12,993 nucleotides of DNA from an uncultured Bacteroidales bacterium (GTDB lineage Bacteria; Bacteroidota; Bacteroidia; Bacteroidales; UBA932), in assembly GCA_910585445.1 (NCBI GenBank), contig CAJUEK010000058.1, forward strand, positions 1 to 12,993, in the 5' to 3' direction. Below the pieces are notes generated by a model, which did no database searches, was not told the DNA's origin, and saw only the letters and a list, made by a program, of their open reading frames with translations. Both the position numbers and the translations under genes were made by a program. Shown here piece by piece: positions 1-5,987 of the stretch (the first letter of the stretch is position 1; each line of letters begins with the position of its first letter).

Positions 1-88
1 CCACATAAACCGTTATCGAATCGATATTTTCAAATTTTTGTCATATACTTAGATGAGAAAGTTAAAAAACAGATTAGATACCGTATTT

Positions 89-514
89 TTATAAGATATT
101 TTCGTCAATTTCAATTTTATGCCGACCCGTAGTAGTCCGCAGATTCTTTCTTACGGTGTCAAACGTGGAGTTGGTAAACCATTCGGCAAATGTTGCCGTC
201 ACAAATGATGTAGTTATATCTCTACCTATATTATATTGGAAAGTGATATTCCAAGCGAAGTTCTTAAAAGAGATTTGGGTAATAGAACTGTGTTTCTTGA
301 TATGAATTTCAGTCATAGAAAGAACTCGCCTATTGGTCACAAAATAACGAATACATTCACATATTTGGAAAATCTCATTTTCATCCAAATCAAAACGTTT
401 AAATGTATCTCGTGTGTATTTCAGAATAGCATTAAGTTTTTCATCATCTTCTTTATCTTTTTGCTGCTGGTATTGTTGTCGCTCACGCTGGTATTCATAG
501 TGAAATAACTCCAT
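89..514 (-). CDS. Hypothetical protein, probably N-terminally truncated, mobile-element character
   Basis: Encodes 141 residues from the first ATG (complement of 512-514). The N-terminus is strongly charged and Gln-rich (YQRERQQYQQQKDKEDDEKL, about residues 7-26), probably helical or coiled coil. The remainder is a mixed alpha/beta-like domain ending in an Arg/Thr-rich segment (RKNLRTTTGRHKIEID). There is no signal peptide or membrane segment. The reading frame stays open upstream of this ATG to a TAA at 569-571, and those extra codons (about 18, including SFPISNSEEVQKKR) look like protein, so the present start may be internal to a once longer gene. The general look recalls small accessory proteins of Bacteroides mobilizable transposons (TnpC-like). 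That is an impression, not a motif match. The surrounding DNA is AT-rich compared with the rest of the window, which fits transferred DNA. Confidence 0.55.
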   Translation of the reverse strand: MELFHYEYQRERQQYQQQKDKEDDEKLNAILKYTRDTFKRFDLDENEIFQICECIRYFVTNRRVLSMTEIHIKKHSSITQISFKNFAWNITFQYNIGRDITTSFVTATFAEWFTNSTFDTVRKNLRTTTGRHKIEIDENIL

Positions 515-947
515 TCGTTTTTTCTGAACTTCTTCGCTGTTTGAGATAGGAAAAGAAGCTAAAACTTTTTACTGCCCCTTTTCTTGACTGACACCCAAAA
601 TGATGGAGGAATAGCTTCTATAATATATCTTGCCACGATAATGCAAAGATGATACATAAGTTTTAGTATGACATATCAGGCTGTCATAATAAATGGGAGC
701 AAACTCATTCGTATACCAAATATATTGCATGATTGGGAGGATGCTTTGTCCCGCATTGGTGATTTTGCGGTGATGCGGTTTGTTGCGATGTCTGGAAATT
801 GGTTTGAAGAAGGCGGTTTTGTGGGGAGGCTTTGCTATCTTTGCCGGTGCTTTCCGTTTGCCGGGGTAATCATGCCGGTGCGGTCTGGCGGATTTTGAGT
901 AAATTGGCTGCATGTTTCGTGGCTGAACTTTTAAATAATAGGATGAT
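515..947. other. Gene-poor stretch without convincing coding sequence
   Basis: About 430 bases between the truncated minus-strand gene and the NifX-like gene. Open frames exist on both strands (668-898 plus; 569-913 minus), but their translations show no recognisable domain and have unlike-protein composition. A short inverted repeat (ATGACA...TGTCAT, about 668-687) is visible. Base composition changes here from AT-rich on the left to more GC-rich on the right, so it may contain a junction between acquired and resident DNA. Confidence 0.4.
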
Positions 948-1298
948 ATGATGAAAATTGCTGTACCTACGAGAGATGGACGGGTTGATGACCATTTTGG
1001 ACATTGTGCTTATTATACTGTTTTTACCGTTGTTGACGGGAATATTGTTTCTGAGGACAAGCTGGCTTCTCCTGAGGGATGCGGGTGCAAGAGCGGAATT
1101 GCGCCTGTGCTTAGGCAGATGGGTGTAGAGGTCATGCTTGCCGGAAATATGGGACAGGGAGCTAAGAATGTGCTTGAGGCGCAGAGGATTGAGGTGCTGC
1201 GCGGATGCAGCGGTGATGTTAGGGAGCTTGCGGAGGCTTACCTTGCCAGAAAGTTGCATGACAACGGTGAGGCGTGCGCTCATCATGATTGTCATTAG
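948..1298 (+). CDS. NifX/NifB-type dinitrogenase iron-molybdenum cofactor family protein
   Basis: A 116-residue single-domain protein of the dinitrogenase FeMo-cofactor biosynthesis family (NifX/NafY/MTH1175 fold). The family is known for binding metal-sulfur cofactors and is common in non-diazotrophic anaerobes, where its role is mostly unknown. Visible hallmarks are the N-terminal strand MKIAVPTRDGRVDDHFGHC, the Gly/Cys turn EGCGCKSGIAPVL (about residues 43-55), the glycine segment AGNMGQGAKNVL, and a C-terminal His/Cys-rich tail (CAHHDCH) likely to bind metal. Two adjacent ATG codons (948 and 951) can start it; the second gives MKIAVPT, the usual family start. No nif gene, Mrp/ParA ATPase or other cofactor gene is nearby, so nitrogen fixation is not implied. 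It stands alone with no clear promoter box. Confidence 0.9.
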   Translation: MMKIAVPTRDGRVDDHFGHCAYYTVFTVVDGNIVSEDKLASPEGCGCKSGIAPVLRQMGVEVMLAGNMGQGAKNVLEAQRIEVLRGCSGDVRELAEAYLARKLHDNGEACAHHDCH

Positions 1299-1828
1299 GG
1301 GATTCTGGGAGTTTGATTGCTTTTGTAAGGTCGTATTATTAAACATATTCCATTGATTGTTGGTATCGTGGCATATGTTTGATTGGCTTGTGCCGGCAAT
1401 TCAAATTGATGCTTGGATAATAACCATTGGTTCCCGACAGGATTGTATTGGTCCTGTTGGGAACTTGTTGTTTTGTTAAGTCGTTGGCTGTTAGTTGTTT
1501 CTGCTTTGCTTCGGTTCCCAATGTGCTTTCTAATGTTCTGTTGGGAACTTGTTGTTTTTGTTAAGTTGGTGATTGATAGCGGTTTGTGATATGTTTTGGT
1601 TCCTAATGTGCTTGTTGATGTTCTGTTCGGAACCTCTTGTTTTTCTAATTTGTTGATTGATAGTTATTTGTGCTTTGCTATGGTTCCCAACGTGCTTGTT
1701 GATGTTCTGTTGGGAACTTGTCAGGAGAACCTGCAAGTCATGCCGGTAAAGGAAAAGCCTTTCTGGAAATGTCAACTCAACTAACCTTGTTTCCAAATAT
1801 TCAATTCTCAGAGAGTTAGTCTGACTTT
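1299..1828. other. Noncoding intergenic segment dominated by tandem repeats
   Basis: 530 bases between the NifX-like gene and the 3' end of vsr, which converge on it. Most of it is the 84-85 bp repeat array listed separately. A minus-strand open frame (1530-1796) runs through the repeats and yields a 28-residue periodic Asn/Gln/Lys-rich translation, but this is what an 84-bp tandem repeat would give by chance. One 85-bp unit also breaks the frame, so no gene is called. A small hairpin (AAAGG/CCTTT, 1748-1762) lies after the array. It lacks a T-run. Confidence 0.6.
1429..1721. repeat. Four-copy 84-85 bp tandem repeat with an internal inverted repeat
   Basis: Units begin at 1429, 1513, 1598 and 1682 (spacing 84, 85, 84). 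The last copy keeps only its first 40 or so bases. Each unit opens with GGTTCCC or a close variant, runs through a sequence like TGCTTGTTGATGTTCTG, and then has GGGAAC followed by a T/G-rich tail. The flanking arms are complementary. In unit 1 they form a 13-bp stem (1430-1442 with 1452-1464, one G-T pair, 9-base loop). Unit 2 has 8 bp (1514-1521/1541-1548), unit 3 has 6 bp (1598-1603/1629-1634), and unit 4 has 9 bp (1683-1691/1709-1717). Copies differ by scattered substitutions, so the array is not a recent expansion. Function unknown. Confidence 0.9.
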
Positions 1829-2419
1829 TTAGAATTCACCCTCTTCTTTTGACATGCGCCTTATGCGTTTGGGGATGGGGTAGAGGGCATCTATTTCGGC
1901 TTCGAGGGCGGCTTGGCGCTTCATTATTTCTTCTTGTTCGCGTTTTGCGGAAGCTTTGCTTTGGTTGCGCCGTCTGCTTTCCTCTTGCATTTTGGGGAAG
2001 ACAATCCGGATTTGGTCTGTGATTCTGTCGAGCAATGTCTCAAGGCGGTCACGTCCGCATGTCTCGCATTCCCATATGGTGAGAACATGCCAGCCTAAGG
2101 CGGTCAGATGGGCTGTTGTCACTTCGTCCCTGTGCCTGTTGCGGGCTATCTTGGTTTCCCAAAATTCTTTGTTGCTTCGCGGAGTGACATATTTGGAGCA
2201 ATTTTCATGTCCGTGCCAGAAGCAGCCGTTGACAAGAATTATGGTTTTCCAGCGGGCAAGCACGATGTCGGGCGTGCCGGGAAGGCTTTTGACATGTATC
2301 CGGAACCGGAAGCCGCGTTTATGCAGACCACGTCTGACGGCAAGCTCCGGGCTGGTATTTTTGCTCCTGATGCTTGCCATGCACTTGTGGCGCTGCTCTT
2401 TTGTCATCCTGTCTGCCAT
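1829..2419 (-). CDS. vsr: Very short patch repair (Vsr) endonuclease
   Basis: Vsr nicks DNA 5' of T:G mismatches that arise by deamination of 5-methylcytosine, starting very short patch repair. From the ATG at 2417-2419 the protein is 196 residues and begins MADRMTKEQRHKCM, matching the family start. With this numbering the catalytic Asp falls at 51 (LPGTPDIV), the GCFWHGH signature gives W68, H69 and H71, and C74 and C118 (WEC) complete the zinc site, close to the E. coli positions. Residue 64, His in E. coli Vsr, is Asn here. The core ends near residue 142. A basic, Glu/Arg-rich helical extension of about 50 residues follows, making it longer than the 156-residue E. coli enzyme. A start 39 bases upstream would overlap patB by 23 bases; the chosen start leaves a 16-base gap, so both are probably one transcript. 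No cytosine methyltransferase lies in the window. Confidence 0.93.
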   Translation of the reverse strand: MADRMTKEQRHKCMASIRSKNTSPELAVRRGLHKRGFRFRIHVKSLPGTPDIVLARWKTIILVNGCFWHGHENCSKYVTPRSNKEFWETKIARNRHRDEVTTAHLTALGWHVLTIWECETCGRDRLETLLDRITDQIRIVFPKMQEESRRRNQSKASAKREQEEIMKRQAALEAEIDALYPIPKRIRRMSKEEGEF

Positions 2420-2435
2420 GCCTTCCCGATGCGGT

Positions 2436-3605
2436 TTATTTTTCCTCTCTGAATGCACTTAAGATACGGTTCAGGCCTTCTTCAAGCATGCTTCTCGGAC
2501 ATGCTATGTTAAGTCGTATGAAACCTTCGCCATCCTGGTCGCCGTACATTGTGCCGGGATTGACTTTGACTTTATGCTCCTTTTCCAGTCTGGATGCAAT
2601 GTCGCATGAGCTCTCTCCTGATGCCCTGCAGTCTATCCAAACGAGATATGTTCCCTCGAGAGGTGTGATACGCAGCTCTGGCAGATATTTCCCGAACCAT
2701 TCTTTGAGATAAAGGTAATTCGAATAGATGTATTCCCGCAGAGAATCAAGCCAATCTCCGCTCTCATTATAGGCGGCTATTGTGGCAAGCACTCCGAACG
2801 GGCTGACGTCGCAGACCTCATTTTCGTTGATTGCCTTGTCAATACGTTCCCTGACGGTTTCGTCAGAAGCTATTATATTTGCGATTTGCAGGCCCGCAAT
2901 GTTGAAAGCTTTGCTTGGGGAAACGCATGTCACTGAATTTTTCTGGAATTTTTCAGAAATTGAAGCAAACGGAATGTATTTGTGCTCTCTATAAGTCAAT
3001 TCGCAATGAATCTCGTCCGCTATTATAAATACGTTGTGTTTCAAGCAGATGTCTCCGATTCTGGTAAGCTCTTCAAGTGTCCAGACCCGTCCTGAGGGAT
3101 TATGCGGATTGCATAGAATCATCAGTTTGGCTTTCGGGTCTTTTGCTTTCTCCTCAAGGTCTTCAAAGTCAATTGAATATTCCCCTTCGTTATTAATCAG
3201 ACTGTTTGAGGAGAGCTCGCAGCCGTTGTTCCGGATTGACGAGTAGAAGTGATTGTATGCAGGAGTCTGGATTATGACTTTGTCTCCCGGCTCTGTCATT
3301 GCCTTGATTATTGCCGAAAGTGCAGGCACGACTCCGCTTGTGTAAATAATCCATTCCGGCCTGGTTTCCCATCCGTGCCTTCCCCAGAACCATCCTGTTA
3401 CTGCATCGTAATAAGCCTGAGGCACTTTCGTATAGCCGAAAATGCCATGCTCCACGCGCTCACGCAAAGCGCTTATGATTGCCGGGGCAGTCTTGAAATC
3501 CATGTCCGCCACCCACATAGGCAGCACTCCGTCCTCTTGCGGAGTGTCCCATTTGCAGGAATTTGTACCTCTCCTGGGAGTTATTCCGTCAAAATCGTAT
3601 TTCAT
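2436..3605 (-). CDS. patB: PatB/MalY-type PLP-dependent cystathionine beta-lyase / aminotransferase
   Basis: Fold-type I pyridoxal-phosphate enzyme of the MalY/PatB group, cytoplasmic, which cleaves C-S bonds of cystathionine or cysteine conjugates to give pyruvate, ammonia and a thiol. The protein is 389 residues, the usual length (E. coli MalY is 390). Hallmarks are PMWVADMDF (29-37), the PLP-contact motif NPHNPSGR (166-173), ADEIH (196-200, Asp binding the pyridine nitrogen), the Schiff-base lysine K232 in SPSKAFNIAGLQ, and the carboxylate-binding Arg in FIRLNIACPR near the C-terminus. The start ATG (complement of 3603-3605) gives MKYDFDGI, typical of the family. A Bacteroidetes -7-like box is at 3674-3681. 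vsr follows 16 bases downstream. Exact substrate (cystathionine, cysteine or another beta-thioether) cannot be told from sequence; a MalY-like regulatory role is possible but unsupported. Confidence 0.93.
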   Translation of the reverse strand: MKYDFDGITPRRGTNSCKWDTPQEDGVLPMWVADMDFKTAPAIISALRERVEHGIFGYTKVPQAYYDAVTGWFWGRHGWETRPEWIIYTSGVVPALSAIIKAMTEPGDKVIIQTPAYNHFYSSIRNNGCELSSNSLINNEGEYSIDFEDLEEKAKDPKAKLMILCNPHNPSGRVWTLEELTRIGDICLKHNVFIIADEIHCELTYREHKYIPFASISEKFQKNSVTCVSPSKAFNIAGLQIANIIASDETVRERIDKAINENEVCDVSPFGVLATIAAYNESGDWLDSLREYIYSNYLYLKEWFGKYLPELRITPLEGTYLVWIDCRASGESSCDIASRLEKEHKVKVNPGTMYGDQDGEGFIRLNIACPRSMLEEGLNRILSAFREEK

Positions 3606-3673
3606 ATTGTGATATATGCCTGCCGGTCCGCTGTGCTGGAATCCAGTCGGCCGGCCCGTTTAATCTAATTTCG

Positions 3674-3681
3674 CAAATTTA
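3674..3681 (-). promoter_or_regulatory. Candidate Bacteroidetes -7 box for patB-vsr
   Basis: On the minus strand this reads TAAATTTG, fitting TAnnTTTG, about 69 bases before the patB ATG. No TTTG is seen 19-21 bases upstream, so only half of the promoter consensus is present. Confidence 0.35.
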
Positions 3682-3812
3682 CTTAAAGAAATCAAAACCT
3701 TGCCTGCTGCAATGAAAATTTAAGGCATGGAAACATTCCTCTGATGCAGACAGAAACCCTGAGCATATTAAGTAACAATCATAATGAACCGCCCGAAATC
3801 TCCTGTTGCCAT

Positions 3813-3910
3813 CATGAACGGTTGTCATGAACAGTTATCATGAACGGTTGTCATGAACAGTTATCATGAGCGGTTGTCATGAACAGTTATCATGAATGGT
3901 AATCATGAAC
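3813..3910. repeat. 13-bp tandem repeat array (minisatellite), 7.5 copies
   Basis: Seven full 13-base units and one 7-base partial, with no interruption. Units alternate CATGAACGGTTGT (3813, 3839, and 3865 with one change) and CATGAACAGTTAT (3826, 3852, 3878); the seventh, CATGAATGGTAAT at 3891, is diverged. The array is therefore also a 26-base composite repeat. Each unit carries two palindromic cores, TCATGA across the unit junction and AACNGTT inside. It starts 3 bases past the stop codon of the DUF3737 gene and lies upstream of the patB promoter candidate. A weak decayed copy (ATAATGAACC) sits at 3781. Confidence 0.95.
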
Positions 3911-3913
3911 ACC

Positions 3914-4756
3914 CTAAAGAAGTTCAATCCTGCAGTCTGCAGGTGCCTTGATGTTGCCGTCAATGATTATTTCGCCATAACTTTCTGCCTTGATGCAGCC
4001 TGTGCGCGGATTCTTTATGCTTCTCACTGGGCTGTTTATGGTCGCATGCACGCTGCTGTATTCAAATGCAAGGTCGCAGCTGCTGTCCATTATGCAGTTT
4101 TCAAGTGTCAGATTTTCAGCATAGCACAGGGGCTGCGTACCTGAAATCCTGCAATTGACCAGCCTCAGGTTACGTGAATGCCATCCGAGGTATTCACCGT
4201 TCAGCTCTGAGTCATATACCGTTACATTCTCGCATTCCCACAAGGCGTCTTTAGTGGTGATCCGTGCATTGCGAAGCTCCATATCCTTGACATACTGGAA
4301 GATATATTTGCTGTCGCTTTCCAGGCCGTCGATGCGCAGATTCCGGCAGAGCATGAAAGGATAGGTGCCTCCATGCAGCTTCAGGTTCTTTACACTGATT
4401 CCGTTACATTTCCAGAAAACTTCATCAGCATCGTTCATCAGTACATTCTCAATGTCGATTTCATGCATCTCACGGAACATTTTGGGTGCATCAATTATGG
4501 TATCCTTCATTTTCAGATGGTCGGAGTACCATAGTGCAGACCTGCCTCCTTTGTCAAAGAAGCATTGTTCAATTGTGAATCCGTGGACATGCCAGAAAGG
4601 ATAGTTGCCTTCAAAACGGCAATTGACGGCTTCTATGTTGCTGCATTCTTTAAGTGCAGACTCTCCCTCGCGTATGGTCACATTGTCCAGGCGTAGGTCA
4701 TGGGAGCCAAACAGAGGCCTTTCGCCTCCGAATTCAGTGTTGGATATTGTTTTCAT
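3914..4756 (-). CDS. DUF3737 family right-handed beta-helix protein
   Basis: A 280-residue protein built of repeating coils of about 18-22 residues (for example LKECSNIEAVNCRFEG, LWECENVTVYDSELNG, CYAENLTLENCIMDS), the pattern of a right-handed parallel beta-helix. The opening GGERPLFGSHDLRLDNVT and the segments YPFWHVHGFTIEQC, APKMFREM, EYLGWHSRNLRLVNCRISG and KAPADCRIELL are characteristic of DUF3737. There is no signal peptide or membrane segment, so it is probably cytoplasmic. Many Trp, His, Cys and Asn residues recur at equivalent coil positions, giving a regular polar face, but no catalytic site is identifiable. The molecular function of the family is unknown; pectate-lyase-like topology alone does not show carbohydrate activity. 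It lies 142 bases downstream of the CMD-cupin gene, separated by a terminator-like hairpin, so it probably has its own promoter. Confidence 0.92.
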   Translation of the reverse strand: MKTISNTEFGGERPLFGSHDLRLDNVTIREGESALKECSNIEAVNCRFEGNYPFWHVHGFTIEQCFFDKGGRSALWYSDHLKMKDTIIDAPKMFREMHEIDIENVLMNDADEVFWKCNGISVKNLKLHGGTYPFMLCRNLRIDGLESDSKYIFQYVKDMELRNARITTKDALWECENVTVYDSELNGEYLGWHSRNLRLVNCRISGTQPLCYAENLTLENCIMDSSCDLAFEYSSVHATINSPVRSIKNPRTGCIKAESYGEIIIDGNIKAPADCRIELL

Positions 4757-4828
4757 TGAATATGGTTTTAATGGTTACAGACAATGTATCTGTGGAGCGT
4801 AAGATTCTGTATGATAATGTAATGTGTG

Positions 4829-4856
4829 AAAACGATGCCCCGGGAAAGGGGAATCG
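4829..4856 (-). terminator. Candidate Rho-independent terminator of the CMD-cupin gene
   Basis: Imperfect hairpin: CGAT (4833-4836) and CCCC (4838-4841) pair with GGGG (4848-4851) and ATCG (4853-4856), with one mismatched base pair between the two stem parts and a 6-base loop. On the minus strand it is followed directly by TTTT. It lies about 40 bases past the stop codon of the gene at 4899-5732. Confidence 0.5.
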
Positions 4857-4898
4857 CATGTGTGTAACTTGCTGATATGTAGTGGTTTGTACTCCACG

Positions 4899-5732
4899 CT
4901 ATTCTCCGGCTTTCCTATATTCCTCGTCAGTTACAGGAGCGAGCCATTCGTTTGACGCATTCTCCCCCGGTACTTCAAATGCAATATGGGCGAACCAGCT
5001 GTCAGAAGCGGCTCCATGCCAATGTTTTACACCGGGAGGTATGCTTATTACGGTTCCTGGCAGGATTTGGACCGCCGGTTTTCCCTCTTCCTGATACCAG
5101 CCTCGTCCTCCGGTTCCTATCAGCATCTGTCCTCCTCCCGAGGATGCTTTGTGTATATGCCAGTTGTTGCGGCATCCCGGTTCGAAAGTCACGTTTGAGA
5201 TTTTTATAGGGCCGGATGACAGGGGAGCGAGCCAGCTGCGTCCGGTAAAATATGCCGCGTACTCAGTGTTGGGTTCTCCCACAGGGAAAATCATTTCTTT
5301 CCGGAAGGCTTCCTCGGGAGTTGGCTGCGGCTGCTCTGCGCTCTCTTTCTCCCAAACATCTTTTGCGATGCGGAAAGCGGCCCAAGCCTTTGGCCATCCT
5401 GCATAAAAGCCTATGTGTGTGATGATTTCAGCAATTTCCTCCCGTGTGATTCCGTTTTGCCTTGCGCTTTGCAGATGATACGCCAAAGACGAATCCGTGA
5501 GCCCCTGGCTGATGAGCGAGGTCAGGGTGACAAGGCTCCTGTCACGTAAACTGAGTTCTTCTGTGCGGCTCCATACCTCGCCGAAAAGGATGTCATCGTT
5601 AAGCTGCGCGAATTTCGGAGCAAATTCTCCAAGCTGGTCGCGTCCTGCAGTCTGTTTGATTTTGTCTTGTGCCATAATCGGAAAAATGTTGATGGTCAAT
5701 GCTATGAGCGCATATATGGTTATGTGTTTCAT
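4899..5732 (-). CDS. Secreted carboxymuconolactone decarboxylase-like / cupin fusion protein
   Basis: 277 residues. Residues 1-21 form a signal peptide (hydrophobic TIYALIALTINIFPIMA, likely cleavage before QDK, no lipobox Cys), so the product is probably periplasmic. Residues about 35-125 are an alpha-helical CMD domain with the family pattern RDRSLVTLTSLISQG and the helix EIITHIGFYAGWPKAW (E102 and H106 probable active-site residues); the CxxC of AhpD-type members is absent. Residues about 155-255 are a cupin beta-barrel with ligands H192 and H194 (WHIH), Q202 in place of the usual Glu, and IPPGVKHWHG (H237). Such two-domain proteins are frequent in Bacteroidetes and Proteobacteria, often near oxidoreductases; the reaction is not established. 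The gene diverges from an AraC-type regulator, which may control it. The family assignment is firm, the activity unknown. Confidence 0.92.
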   Translation of the reverse strand: MKHITIYALIALTINIFPIMAQDKIKQTAGRDQLGEFAPKFAQLNDDILFGEVWSRTEELSLRDRSLVTLTSLISQGLTDSSLAYHLQSARQNGITREEIAEIITHIGFYAGWPKAWAAFRIAKDVWEKESAEQPQPTPEEAFRKEMIFPVGEPNTEYAAYFTGRSWLAPLSSGPIKISNVTFEPGCRNNWHIHKASSGGGQMLIGTGGRGWYQEEGKPAVQILPGTVISIPPGVKHWHGAASDSWFAHIAFEVPGENASNEWLAPVTDEEYRKAGE

Positions 5733-5767
5733 GATAGTTTAAATGATTCAGGAAAATTTTACGGATG

Positions 5768-5775
5768 CAAAGTTA
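5768..5775 (-). promoter_or_regulatory. Candidate Bacteroidetes -7 box for the CMD-cupin gene
   Basis: Reads TAACTTTG on the minus strand, an exact TAnnTTTG match, 35 bases ahead of the ATG at 5732. No TTTG appears at the expected upstream distance, so the -33 half is missing. A regulated promoter needing an activator would fit. Confidence 0.4.
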
Positions 5776-5864
5776 AGGGCTTGGAATGAAGCGGACTGTA
5801 TATGAATCTTCGGTATTTGTACCGCAATTCCGTTTTCTGAAGCCTCAGTTATCGTGACATGTGA

Positions 5865-5912
5865 TTTCCGGACCGCATTGCCGGGCTGGGGTGCATGGGC
5901 AATGCCCGGAAA
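5865..5912. promoter_or_regulatory. Large inverted repeat between the divergent CMD-cupin and araC genes
   Basis: The left arm TTTCCGG (5865-5871), a 3-base ACC insert, then GCATTGCC (5875-5882) is complementary to GGCAATGC (5898-5905) plus CCGGAAA (5906-5912). This gives 15 matched pairs with a single 3-base bulge and a 15-base GC-rich centre. It lies 26 bases upstream of the -33 box of the araC promoter. There is no T-run on either strand, so an operator or cruciform is more likely than a terminator. Confidence 0.6.
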
Positions 5913-5937
5913 GATTCTCCAAGGCGCAAAAAGAAAG

Positions 5938-5968
5938 TTTGATAAAATCATGACAGGTCCTAACTTTG
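5938..5968 (+). promoter_or_regulatory. Bacteroidetes-type promoter of the araC gene at 5988
   Basis: TTTG at 5938-5941, exactly 19 bases, then TAACTTTG at 5961-5968. Both match the Bacteroides primary sigma consensus (TTTG, 19-21 bases, TAnnTTTG). It implies transcription start near 5975 and a very short leader before the ATG at 5988. Confidence 0.7.
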
Positions 5969-5987
5969 CCGGATAAAATCAGGTTAT

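Noticed and set aside
668..898. Plus-strand open frame of 76 residues
   Set aside because: Composition is unlike a protein, with no motif; a minus-strand frame overlaps it with equally poor support.
1429..1721. CRISPR array
   Set aside because: The whole 84-85 base unit is repeated, not short identical repeats with unique spacers, and no cas genes are near.
1429..1721. Integron attC array (TCCCAAC/GTTGGGA arms look like attC R boxes)
   Set aside because: The outermost base of each box does not fit RYYYAAC/GTTRRRY, units lack cassette ORFs between them, and no integron integrase is present.
1530..1796. Minus-strand open frame with 28-residue periodic Asn/Gln-rich translation
   Set aside because: The periodicity comes from the 84-bp DNA repeat, the 85-bp unit breaks the frame, and there is no recognisable domain or start context.
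2420..2458. Upstream start for Vsr overlapping patB
   Set aside because: The extra 13 residues have no counterpart in the family, while the ATG at 2419 aligns catalytic positions with E. coli numbering.
1956..2462. 168-residue plus-strand open frame across vsr
   Set aside because: Antisense to vsr, whose catalytic and zinc residues are all in place.
5748..5951. Minus-strand open frame in the CMD-cupin/araC intergenic region
   Set aside because: It covers promoter elements and the inverted repeat, and its translation shows no protein features.
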